Assembly: GCA_963920525.1 (NCBI GenBank)
Contig: OY986437.1
Span: 114,258,715-114,322,714, forward strand
Length of the DNA: 64,000 bases
Origin: Dichetophora obliterata
Lineage: Eukaryota; Arthropoda; Insecta; Diptera; Sciomyzidae
Reading direction: 5' to 3'
Shown: positions 33,894-44,059 of the stretch, in pieces
Layout of the letters: each line of letters begins with the position of its first letter
Numbering within the stretch: the first letter of the stretch is position 1
The notes under the pieces: generated by a model
The model's database searches: none
Seen by the model: only the letters and a program-made list of their open reading frames with translations
Told to the model about the DNA's origin: nothing
Translations under genes and position numbers: made by a program

Positions 33894-34674
33894 TTAAAAT
33901 ACTATGTTCACACAGAGTTAAAATTAAGTAATTTCGTGTGATAATTTCGAAATTGTACAAAAGCGTTCACACCGAGCTTTGATAATTTCGTTTGACGTTT
34001 AATTTTTTTATTGTGAATTAATTATTCTCATATAATTTTTTAACAAAATTTAAAACTTTCAAGAGTTGTTTTATTTAATTTAAATGAGTTTTTAAAACAG
34101 TTTTATGATAATGCAGAATTTTGTATACAGAATTTCTTACATACAGACAACTGCACCCCGAACCCCAAAAACATCAGCCGTTGCGCATTTATTGCATCTT
34201 TTTTATCTATCAAACATCGATGTTTTGTTCCGTTCGGGAATGCATCACGATTTGCAGTATGCGCTCAACTGCCATTTTTCAAGCGTCCACATTGCAGCGT
34301 GAATTTCTTTGATGCGAATGATAAGTGACGCTTGATAGAAAAATTACATTTAAGAATATTTGCAGTTATGCAAAATTGGCCTTTTTCGAACATTCTGCTT
34401 GTGCTGCAAAAGCATTTTAGCCATAATTTGTATAAAGAAAAAAGAATGCAGTTAAATGAGATGTACTTTAATACAATACAAGACTAATTTGTATTAATTT
34501 GTATTAATTTTTTTTATTATAATTTAAGCAGTTGAAGTAAATCTGCGAACAGAAATAATTTATAAAATTTAGCGTTTGATTTTTAAAAACGAAAACATAT
34601 AAAAAGCAATGCAACCATAATCGTTACTTTATTTTAGTTTTCCTAAATTCAAAAAGGAATATCAAGATCGTAAA
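33894..34674. other. spacer, no gene recognised
   Basis: AT-rich; a short region near 34105-34310 is open in two frames but shows no motif I can name. Confidence 0.35.
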
Positions 34675-34866
34675 ATGCCGATCCCTCCAGTAAGAAGAAT
34701 CAAGCTTGGTTTTAGAACAGCTAATGCATCTCGCTTGCGCAAGAAATTAAAAGCAGAAACACCGGAAGAAACTACAGCTCGAAGGAATAAAAATGCTTTA
34801 ATGATGAGATTATTACGGCTCCGAAGAAAGATGGAATTTGCAAGTGTAACTGATGACAAAAAATAA
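34675..34866 (+). CDS. small basic ORF, 63 residues, unknown
   Basis: ATG to TAA, 63 residues, very rich in Arg and Lys (NASRLRKKLKAETPEETTAR, then LMMRLLRLRRK). The A-E-T-P-E-E string with flanking R/K resembles the basic N-terminal segment seen in several transposon-encoded proteins, including some Helitron-type ones, but the match is too short to rely on. It may be one exon of a longer gene: an acceptor-like TTTATTTTAG precedes it at about 34638. Confidence 0.25.
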   Translation: MPIPPVRRIKLGFRTANASRLRKKLKAETPEETTARRNKNALMMRLLRLRRKMEFASVTDDKK

Positions 34867-34977
34867 AAGTTAAAAAATTTTTAAAAATAAGCTTTTATTT
34901 AAAAGAAAAGGAACTAAAAAGAAAAAAAGAAATTTAACTGACATTTGTTATATATGTATTTAGTTATATGTGTATAG

Positions 34978-35561
34978 TAGGCCGGGTCGATTTGTGGGGA
35001 GGCCCATTGCTCAGTGAAAATCGTATTCTAGGGATCAAAATAAGAAACTTTGCCCGAGGAACTATACCTCTAAAACGAATTCTAATGCCCCAACTTTTGA
35101 TTTCTGTCCCGTAGGGTAAAATTTTGAAAAATCCCTCTTTGACCCATTTAGAGTGCCCCAATCGCGTCCAAATGTATGACCGACCCCCACTAATTTTGGA
35201 GGGCCGATCCACCCATGCCAGTGGCGACCCCATTTCGCTGATTTTTTCATGTAAAGTGGCAAAAATGGTGATTTTTTGAAATGTTTGTATGGGGAACCCC
35301 CAAGGGAGTTCCAGGGTTGTGCCACTGGCATGGGTGGATCGGCCCTCCAAATTTAGTGGGGGTCGGTCATACATTTGGACGCGATTGGGGCACTATAAAT
35401 GGGTCAAAGAGGGATTTTTCAAAATTTTACCCTACGGGACAAAAGTCAAGTTGGGGCATTAGCGTTTTAGAGGTATAGTTCCTCGGGCAAAGTTTCTTAT
35501 TTTGATCCCTAGAATACGATTTTCACTGAGCCATTGCAATTTTTAAATCGACCCGCCCTAA
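34978..35561. mobile_element. 584-bp fold-back MITE with GGGCGGGTCGATTT ends
   Basis: Arms 34978-35235 and about 35320-35561 are near-perfect reverse complements. Examples are TGACCGACCCCCACTAATTT against AAATTTAGTGGGGGTCGGTC, and TTTTGACCTC-type strings further out. The ends read GGCCGGGTCGATTT and, reversed, GGGCGGGTCGATTT. TGTATAG flanks both sides, a likely 7-8 bp target duplication. The arms are unusually GC-rich for this window. The element at 40331-40641 shares its termini and a CTCAG-GAAA block. Confidence 0.8.
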
Positions 35562-35639
35562 TGTATAGATTCAGAAGAACCCCTCTCTTGGTTACTCATC
35601 ATCATAATAAATCGTACTCCAATAAGTAAGTTCTAGGGA

Positions 35640-38600
35640 CGTGTATATCTATTTATACTTTTTAATGTATTTTTGTATATTTTTTATAGATTATATTAAT
35701 ATTTCAATTTCAATTTATTAGGCTGAATACGTTAGCATATAAGAATACAATTTCTTTTGCATGCTGCACATAAAGTAACTTAACAATTAAATTATTAAGA
35801 GGAATAACAACATTGAATTATTTATATAATACAAATTAGATGATTATATTTTTAAGAATTAAGGTTAAAATAATATACGACAATTTTTTAAGTAATTAAA
35901 GATATTCAAATTAGAATTTAAGTTGAATTAAAGAAAAAATTCGTGGAAAAAAATTGTAACCTAGAGATAAATATACTAAAAATTTTAAAATCAATACAAA
36001 AAAGAAGATCTAACAATAAATGAACTCACCAGAGTTTAACAATATGTACATAAGAAAGTTGTAGAAATAGAGAAAAGCATAGATATATGAGAAATATTCA
36101 AAGATTAAATGCTTAAAAGCTCTTTAATTGGAAATGATCTTAATGTTGTTCGGTAGAGAATTCCACAGTCTAATTGCTCGGAATCAAGAGGTTCATACTT
36201 CAATTTGATCGGCACAACTGAAGTTTTTCATATAAGTAGCGTGGACAACGTGAATTTATGCAAATATATACAATTTCTTGCTTCAAGATAACGTAGAAGG
36301 CAACGTCCAAGTAGCTTAGTGCGAAAGAATACATGGTCAAACTTCTTCAAACCATATACCTTACGGGCAGCGTTATTCAGAGCAACTATCAGCTTGTGGG
36401 ATGATCGCGAATCTAGATTGCTATAAACAACTTATGAATAAGTTATAATTGGCATCAACAGTTGTAAGACCAGTTTACGTCTCGTTTCAACGGGAGCAAA
36501 CGCTGCAGTCATTCTTAGATTTCATAACACATAGAAGACTTTGCTGACGCAGGACAGGTCACTATTTATTTTAAACCCAAGATTGAATGCCTTACTAACA
36601 ACTTTTAATTCAACGTCATTGAGGAGAATTGGGGGAAAAGCAGCTTCGTAAAAGGTGTTTTAGAGATCGGTAGATCGTAAGATTTAAGTGGGTTTAGTTT
36701 AAGTTATTTGCTTTAGCCCAATCTGTTATATCTACATCTTCATTAATTCTAACACACAGATCTTTAATGAGCCCAATAGGTCTTGACAAATGTAATTGCA
36801 GGTCATCAGCGTACGCATGCATTGTTACATAATTGCATTGAAAATACGGCGGAACCCAGACTGGAGATCCGACATTAGGCTGAGTGTGTTTATGTGAACA
36901 GATAGTTCAGACTTTAGAGATTCACAAACCTTTGAAATGGAAGATAGCACACTTATAGGTCGGAAGGATCACATGCGTTCGTTTTTTTTTTTTGCAATTG
37001 GCATAATAGTTGCCACCTTCCAGATAGCAGGATAACAAGAGGTTGTAAAGATGTGATTGATTATGTGCGCAAGCGGGCTGATCACATCTGAGCAACTTCA
37101 GGGAGATTCCATCTTCACCTGAAGCATTTGACTTAATTTTTGTTATTCAGCGAGCGACATCCAGTTCATTTACTGCCTTAAAATCAAACAGAGTAGAAAA
37201 GTCGTTGGCAAAGATTCATCAGATATCGAGCTTGCAGTAAAAAAATAGTTAAGTAGGTTGGGATCAATTGGGCAAGATTCGATTTTTTTATTGCTAATTC
37301 CGATACCTTTTAAATTGTTCCTCAACTTTTTAGATGGTAAAGTGGGACTGAGTTTGAACAAATAGAATTGTTTTTTTAGACAACTTAACGGCTGATGTAG
37401 CTTCGTTTCTTGATATTTTAAATATCTCCCAGTTCATTATGGTTGGATTACGTTTTCACCTGTTATAGGCTTTGTTGCGCTTTTTTACAGCCAATTTGAC
37501 AGAGGAGGTAAACCACGGGCAAGACGTGTTGGTAACACGGCGCGTACGAAGTGGAACATGAGCTTCAAAAATATTAGATATCTTTTCAATAAAGAGGTGT
37601 TATTTTTCATCAACTGAGTTCAGAAACTAACAGTCAGTCCAATTAATAAGAGACAAGCTATCAAACAGGGAACATAGTCAATACTCTGAAAAATGCGAAA
37701 AGAGAAAGTGGTATCGGAAACAGCTGAAGATAGATCAATATCCAGTTTGCAAAATAAAAGATAAAGATCCGATACAAATGATAATTGATCGAAAAGCAAT
37801 ACTGACGTGAGATCAGAAACAACAAAAATATCCAATAAGCTTGGAGAAGCATTGTTTGCAAACCTAGTCGAAGAAATTTAATTATCTACATTGAGACCCA
37901 CCTGAGCAAGATTATCCATCAGATTTTAATAGAGATTGTCGTTTAAGAGAATATTTGCATTGAAATCACCGCTCAAAATGAAGTGTTGAAAGTCTATGGC
38001 ATAGGAAGATATGTCTTTAAGTAGAGGTTCTAAATTACAGTTACGATTAGGATTGTACACGCAGGAAAGAAAAATTTTACTTCTATTACAAATTTTAACA
38101 GTCAAATATTCTATATCCGATCCCACTGGCTTTATTCCAGTATACATCCACGGAGGAATTTTCAAACACATATTTAACACAGTCCATCTAAAATTCATTA
38201 AGACTTCTGGAGTTAAAATGAACGATTTTCAGTCCTGATCGTTGCTTGCACAATACTTCGACCATAATTGCATGAGTTTCATCAGCGCTGAAGGCAATGT
38301 TATTCCCTACAATCATAAATACCAAAACCAACGCAAGCACAAAGCATTTAAATAAGGAGAATAACAAGAAAAGAAGTGAAAAAAAGACATAGAAAATATA
38401 TGAATGAATACATGAAAATATGTAGAATAAACATTTTCATTAAGATAATTCTTAAAATACTTCTTCGTCGACGACATTAGGTGAATTAGATGAATAGACA
38501 TTAGATGAACAATGCAGCTCTTCGATGCTGCCAATTTTAATTTTGTCACCATCTTTCTGCATCCTTATGAAAATTGAGTCACGTAGAGAAAAGGCGTTGA

Positions 38601-39640
38601 ATATTGTTTTAGTATGCTTGCAGGCAATTGCAGCTTGAAGAATTTTTCTTGACACCATAGGTAGGCTTTCATGAATAAAAACATTATTATCAGAGTCCAG
38701 CCCTGCGTTACGGAGATTAAAAGCCTGTTTTCAGCGTCAGCGATAATCGCCAAAAGCTTTTAAGACGCGGTTTCGGTCATGTGTGGTATAGAATTTAACT
38801 ACAACCAGAGGTTGTAAGTCTATAAGCTTAACTATTTTTAGTTTTTATGCGAAAAATATCTTTCAGCTGCGGCGTGTGAAATTCAATCGAGCAGCATATG
38901 AGATTAAATATGCTCTTCAAGTTATCTCCCTGAGAGAAAGGCACTCCAAACAGAATAGCGTCCGAGTTGTGGTCGTTGTTGCTGGTGTTGTTTTTGTTGT
39001 TCTTGTTGTTGTTGCTGATAGTGGATTTTTTAAAAGATCAGCTAGCTCGTCGCAGCGAGTGGTGAGAGCACTTACTTCGGTTTCGAGTGCAAGTATTTGG
39101 TTATCGTATTCGATGAACTTTGCGCTGATAGCAACTTCACTCTTTAACTCACCGAAGTTGTTATTAAAATCGGTCGAGAGGGTGTCTGTGTCATCCGTAG
39201 ACGTTCCTCCCCAGTGGTAAATGGACACATGACGTTACCAATTATTTTTCAAATAAGTACAATGTAGCTGCGGGGCCTCCGAAGTTTGTTTACAATTCTC
39301 AATTACATTTGTTCGGAATGGCCGCTAAAACAAAAAACCGTACACAGTAAGCGACGATGGGAATATGCACAAGATAAAAGAGAACAAAAACATGACGCAC
39401 AAAATTGGAGAAAACACAAATAAATTTAACGAAAATCCTAATGTAATTCTATCATGCCTTTAGACGTTCTTCAAAAGCACTTAGTTGAGCACAGAGAGTA
39501 TTTTCGATGCTGCTGTCAAGTTTCAGCGTGCTTTCTGCTTTCGTTGTTGCTCGATGAGCTGCACTCGCTGTTGACGCGTTAGTATTGGAGAGGGAGACAT
39601 CAGCACAAAAAAGAATAGAAAAGAAGAGTAGAGATGTTTG
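35640..39640 (-). pseudogene. decayed minus-strand LINE (I/Jockey-like)
   Basis: From right to left on the minus strand: ORF1-like pieces (39430-39640 with DSSIENTLCAQLSAFEERL; 38917-39228 with coiled-coil LALETEVSALTTRCDELADL; 38452-38658 with KILQAAIACKHTKT), an endonuclease piece (37926-38310, with FLSCVYNPNRN and SGDFNANI), and a reverse-transcriptase piece (about 36600-37360, with DPNLLNYFFT, SFRPISVLSSISKV and LQSGFR). Many frameshifts and stops mean no product. The 3' end is probably near 35640-36100, but no clear poly-A or target duplication was identified. Confidence 0.65.
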
Positions 39641-39657
39641 TAGGCATGGCAAAATTA

Positions 39658-39799
39658 GAGAAGGTAGTGTTAGGGCGGAGAGCCGGTGACCGAAACTGTC
39701 AAAACGATGTTGAGATTTGGCAAAAAGACCAAAATGGCTGCGTTTGACAGTTATGGTCACTAAGAAAGAGAACACATTCAGCCCTAACACTACCTTGTC
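39658..39799. mobile_element. 142-bp TA-type MITE
   Basis: TA at 39656-39657 and 39800-39801 surround inverted ends GAGAAGGTAGTGTTAGGGC (left) and, reversed, GACAAGGTAGTGTTAGGGC (right). Inner inverted strings (GTGACC...AACTGTCAAA against TTTGACAGTT...GGTCAC) make it almost fully hairpin-forming. It sits at the upstream edge of the minus-strand LINE ORF1. Confidence 0.8.
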
Positions 39800-40330
39800 T
39801 AGTTCTACTATGTTTGTAGGCAGCAAAGTGCAAGATGTAGAGCGAAGCACAGAGAGATAGCGCGCACACACAAAGATGTAATAGCGGTGCCGACGATTAG
39901 TTATGGGAGTCTGCAGCCGGAGTACAGACCGTGAAAAGAAACACTGGCAATTGATTGAATGTAGAATTGAATGTTCGAGTTATTAGTTTTATTTAAAAAA
40001 CTTTGTTTTTATTTTTTGCCGGGCTTGTAAATTTAAGCACATTCAGTATATAATTGCGCTTTGTATTTTATATTATTTAACTGAAGTGAAGTTTATACAA
40101 AACAGTGCAATAGGATTGCTCACAATGTGTTCGTTGCTATTTTTTATGATAAACCTTCACCATTAGCACTAGAAATATGCGCTTATTAGTAGATTACTAA
40201 AGAGCGATCAAAAACACGTCCAATCTTTTTAGCTACAATGATATATACAATAGATACCTATCGAGGACATCGGTGCCTCAAGTTTTCTTAAATTTAAATG
40301 TATTTTACATTTTAATAATTTCTATATATA

Positions 40331-40641
40331 TTAGGGCGGGTCAATTTGTATGGACGAATTTTTTGGTGGTCTGGCTCAGCGAAATTCGTAAAATACATGT
40401 AATTTCAAGACTTTTTCTCCACTACAGCATATACAAATTCTGAAAAAAAGCTGTGCGGACTTTCGTAAATAGATTTTGTTCTCAATTATAAAATATGAAT
40501 GTATGAATGTATGTGTATGAATCTATTTACGAAAGTCCGCACAGCTTTTTTTCAGAATTTGTATATGCTGTAGTGGAGAAAAAGTCTTGAAATTACATGT
40601 ATTTTACGAATTTCGCTGAGCCAGAATTTGACCCGCCCTAA
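40331..40641. mobile_element. 311-bp fold-back MITE, same end family as 34978-35561
   Basis: Ends TTAGGGCGGGTCAATTTG and CCAGAATTTGACCCGCCCTA, with arms matching for about 145 bp (GAAAGTCCGCACAGCTTTTT against its complement at 40445). TATATA lies on both sides. It shares terminal bases and a GCTCAG-GAAA motif with the larger element at 34978, but its inner arm sequence is unrelated. Confidence 0.85.
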
Positions 40642-40649
40642 TATATATA

Positions 40650-41250
40650 TTCGTCCCTAGAACTTACTTATTTGAATACTCTGGCATGGGAGGAATGGAG
40701 ATAGCTGCTAAATTAAAGCGGCATAGAAATTCCATCGGAAACTTTTTAAAAAACCCACATAGTTATCATACAACGAAGAGGCTTGTCCCAAAATCAATAG
40801 TCAGTAAGAAAGAAAAAGAGATAAATTAAATGCATTTGGGAAGAAGAGTGGCAAAACATTATATTTAGTGATGCGAAAGAAATGCTGTGGAAGAAAATTT
40901 CAAGGAGGTTCGCTAATGACTTGGGCTGCTTTTGGCTATAAAGGCAAGTCTGAAATGTGTTTTGTTTCAAACAAAATGAAGCTGAGTGCTATGTTGAGTT
41001 ACTGGACAGTGAATTAATAAATTTTGCTGATAATTTGTATATGATAATTGGACATTTCAGCATCTGTTCACTCTGCTAAACAAACGAAAGGTTTTCTAAC
41101 ATATCGATCAATACCATTATTGAAGTGGCCTGCTCTCAGTCCGGACTTAAATCCGTTGGAAAATATTTGGGGTATTTTGTCTAAAAACATATATAAAAAT
41201 GGAAGACAATTTTTTAGTCTTAAAGAGCTACTTAAATAATTTTTTTGAAT
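40650..41250 (+). pseudogene. Tc1-like transposase relic
   Basis: Plus-strand blocks in order: HTH (MGGMEIAAKLKRHRNSIGNF, then LKNPHSYHTTKR near 40685-40790), FSDAKE with the first catalytic Asp near 40860, an AECYVELLDSELINFADNL block near 40980, then HSAKQTKGFL and WPALSPDLNPLENIWG with the catalytic Glu near 41130-41180, ending SLKELLK. The middle is internally deleted, and stops and frameshifts separate the blocks. Its first 23 bases after the adjacent MITE (CGTCCCTAGAACTTACTTAT) recur in reverse complement at about 35618-35640. Confidence 0.75.
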
Positions 41251-41280
41251 ATAGCTTTTAAATATTTAAAATTTTTTTTT

Positions 41281-41480
41281 ACTTTATTTCCAAAACCTTA
41301 CGTTTTCTATTTGAGGGCGGTAAAAGGGGGTGTGCAAATTTTTTTCCCAAACTTGAAGGAAATTTACTGCCAAAATTTCAGCTTAAACAGCCTAGTTGTT
41401 TTGGTGATATAACCTTTTTATTGATTTGTGGGCATACCTAATGCTCGTATATAACTTTTATCCCGAAAAGGCTACCCCTT
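41281..41480 (+). repeat. third copy of the 11.0-kb dispersed repeat
   Basis: GGCGGTAAAAGGGGGTG, TGCCAAAATTTCAGCTTAAA and TTTTTATTGATTTGTGGGC match the units at 11000-11470. Confidence 0.6.
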
Positions 41481-42049
41481 AAAACTTTAAAAATTTAGTT
41501 TCATACTACGCGTTTTTGTCGCGATTGCGACACCGCAATCACTTTTCACAAATGCGGCTAAAAAATTTAAATTTAAATACATGTATTTATTTAATGTACA
41601 AAGTTTAAAATACCGGGGGTTTAATTTATATTTCGGGAACTGGCAACACTAATGTCAATAGCTAAAATCTGCCATCACCATAATAAAGCTTGACGTTTGT
41701 TATCATAAATGTACTCACAAGATATTCGACTCACGTCGTTTCAACAGCGAGTTCGTGAAGTGCTGCCAGTCAGTAGCAACTATAATCGTCCATCTTAAAT
41801 GATGCGACTTTTACTGTTGAATATTCCGTTATAACAAATTGGAAAAAACCTAATACATAATGTTTTTACAACAAATAAAACATAACTCAAAAAATGAATA
41901 CACAAAAATGTATATTAAATAATATAATCATAAATTTGTGATCAAAAGCTACAATAAGAACTTCGTGTTCATGATAGCTTTTTATCATTAAGAAATGCAC
42001 TCACAACGTTTTGTTTACAGTGAGTTAAGAAAATCAATTTGTTCCAAAA

Positions 42050-42570
42050 ATGGAAATTTCAAGAGAAGGTCTTCGTTGGATTATTTTTCACAACTTTCGA
42101 CTTGGATTATCTCAACAGGAATGTGTCGATGAACTCAGTTCTTTGTATGACGATAAAGCACCATTAAAAACCACAGTATATCGCTGGTATAGTGAATTCA
42201 ATCGTGGTCGTAGTTCGGTCGCCGACGAATTCCGTGAAGGTCGTCCCAAATCGGTTGTTGCAGTAAGTGAACTAATAATTCAAGATCGTCATGTGACATA
42301 TTATGAGATAGAGGCATCCTTGCACATTAGTTACAATTCAATACAATAGATTTTGCATGAACGCTTATCTGTAAATAAAATTTGCTCTCGTTGGGTACCC
42401 CATATTTATCAATCGATCAAAAAAAGTCTCTCGTCGATTGGTGTAAGGAAATGATTAAAAAGTTCAATCGTGGTGCTTCAAAAGACGTGTATAAAATTGT
42501 AACAGGTGACGAATCATGGATATATGCGTATGAGCCGGAAACAAAACAGCAATCTCTCAATCTCAAATAG
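42050..42570 (+). pseudogene. mariner transposase, N-terminal half
   Basis: Starts ATG with MEISREGLRWIIFHNFRLGL, an HTH_48-type domain, followed by WYSEFNRGRSSVADEFREGR and PKSVV. A stop falls near 42347 and a frame change follows. CSRWVPH-type sequence and a KSLVDWCKEMIKKFNRG block then lead to VTGDESWIYAYEPETKQQS with the first catalytic Asp near 42510-42560. The frame is cut here by the LINE; the rest resumes at 47555. In the C-terminal piece the second and third Asp are intact. Confidence 0.85.
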
Positions 42571-43095
42571 TTCTCAATCAACTCTCGTTGTAAACAGATT
42601 GTTTGTTGACTTAGCTGCGAAAATTTTTAAGTTAATACAGTGTGTTTGAATATTTAAAACTAAATTCTGTGTAAACTTGTACTTTTTGGGACATTTGAGG
42701 ACGTTCTCCAGTCAGGTTTTTGTAATTTTTGTTTGTTTTTTCACTTTATTCTATTAAAGAAGAAAAATAAAATTTGTTTCTGACATTTTTTTTTTTCATA
42801 AGCTGTGGAAGCTAAGTTTTTGAGTTTTGTGTTTACATTCATATTCGCTTGTTTCTGTTGTTTGATTATTTGTCTCATTTTTACATTAGCAGTTGTGCAT
42901 CAATTGTATGTTAATTTCTGCTACTTGCTTTTGTTAATCGCTGTATACTTTTAATACAGGGTGGTTACAAAGCTAATTTTTCTTTTTTTATTCTTTTTAT
43001 TCTTATTGATAAAATTTGTTAAAATTATTGCTTGTCATTTAAGTGCAGTGTTTTTTTTTGCCTTATTTTCGTAATTTTATCTGCATTATTTTAAT

Positions 43096-44042
43096 ATGAT
43101 TTGTGCTAAGCCTGGGTGCTCTGTAAGGGGTGAAACTGAGCGGCTTTTATCATGCTGGTTATGTGATAATGCTATTCATACCAAATGTGCAGGCGAGACA
43201 GGCCGAGTTGCGGGTTGTATTGAGGAGGGTAAAGGGTTGCGTTAGTTTTGCGAGAAATGTAGATTGGCTGACATCAACTTCTACAAGCTTTTCAAGCAAA
43301 CAAAGCAAGGCTTCTCTGAAATAAGTAAGGAACTTTCTTCGCTTTCTGCAAAATTTTTCAAATATCAGTCTCTTTTCGACGATTTTAAATATATTGAAGA
43401 GTCAATTCCTTCTCCCAAAAGGAAAAAAAACACATGTCTTTGCGTAGTAAGCAAAAAACGGATTCAACTCCAACTCTACATTCTTCTGTACATGACATTG
43501 CTGATGACATGGACATTGGTGGAATAACAGCCCCTCCACCTATTTTAACTTCGAATACAGCAAACATATCGATTTCTGCTCCTTTGCCAGTGCTGGTACC
43601 TCCACCTTCATTGCCAGTCATGTCTTATGCCCAAACTGTTTCTCTTTCACCAACTTTGGTCGATTCCCAGGTTGTTCCTCTTACTACTCAGGTTTCTGTT
43701 CCACCTAAGCCAATCATTGCAATTCCACCAACTAAATCAATCATTGTTTCTCGCTTAGCTGCGGATACAACAGAGGTTGATATAGATTTTTTCATTAAAT
43801 CAAAGTTGAATTGTTCCTTGCATCTTTCGGTTCATAAATTCAAATATTCAAATGTAAGATCGATTACTTCTTTTAGATTAACAGTTCCTGAAAATTTATT
43901 TAATTCCATAGTTGATGTAAACTTTTGGCCGCCTAACACAATTGTACGCGAATTTGAATTTAAAAGCAATCCAAGACCGGTAAATGTTGGACATTTGCCG
44001 CGTCCCCGAAATAGCCCTGAATCTCATCCAAAAAACGATTAA
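43096..44042 (+). pseudogene. CR1-type ORF1 with PHD-like zinc finger
   Basis: From ATG 43096 the protein begins MICAKPGCSVRGE, then CWLCDNAIHTKCAG and FCEKC, a Cys/His pattern like the PHD finger of insect CR1-type ORF1 proteins. A TAG at 43243-43245 stands where the PHD fold has Trp. A helical, probably coiled-coil segment follows (FKQTKQGFSEISKELSSL). A frameshift in the A run near 43421-43430 moves to the frame that runs from 43434 to 44042, with a Pro-rich linker and a KSIIVSRLAADTTEVDIDFF segment near its end. The role in the family is RNA binding and ribonucleoprotein assembly. Confidence 0.7.
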
Positions 44043-44059
44043 TAAACCGCAAGTCTAAA

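Noticed and set aside
35062..35478. Overlapping open frames with repeated WIGPP and GHTFGRDWG
   Set aside because: They fall in the two arms of a GC-rich palindrome, so the repetition follows from the DNA, not from a protein.
39452..39871. 139-residue minus-strand open frame
   Set aside because: Most of it is produced by the 142-bp TA MITE; only the last part resembles LINE ORF1.
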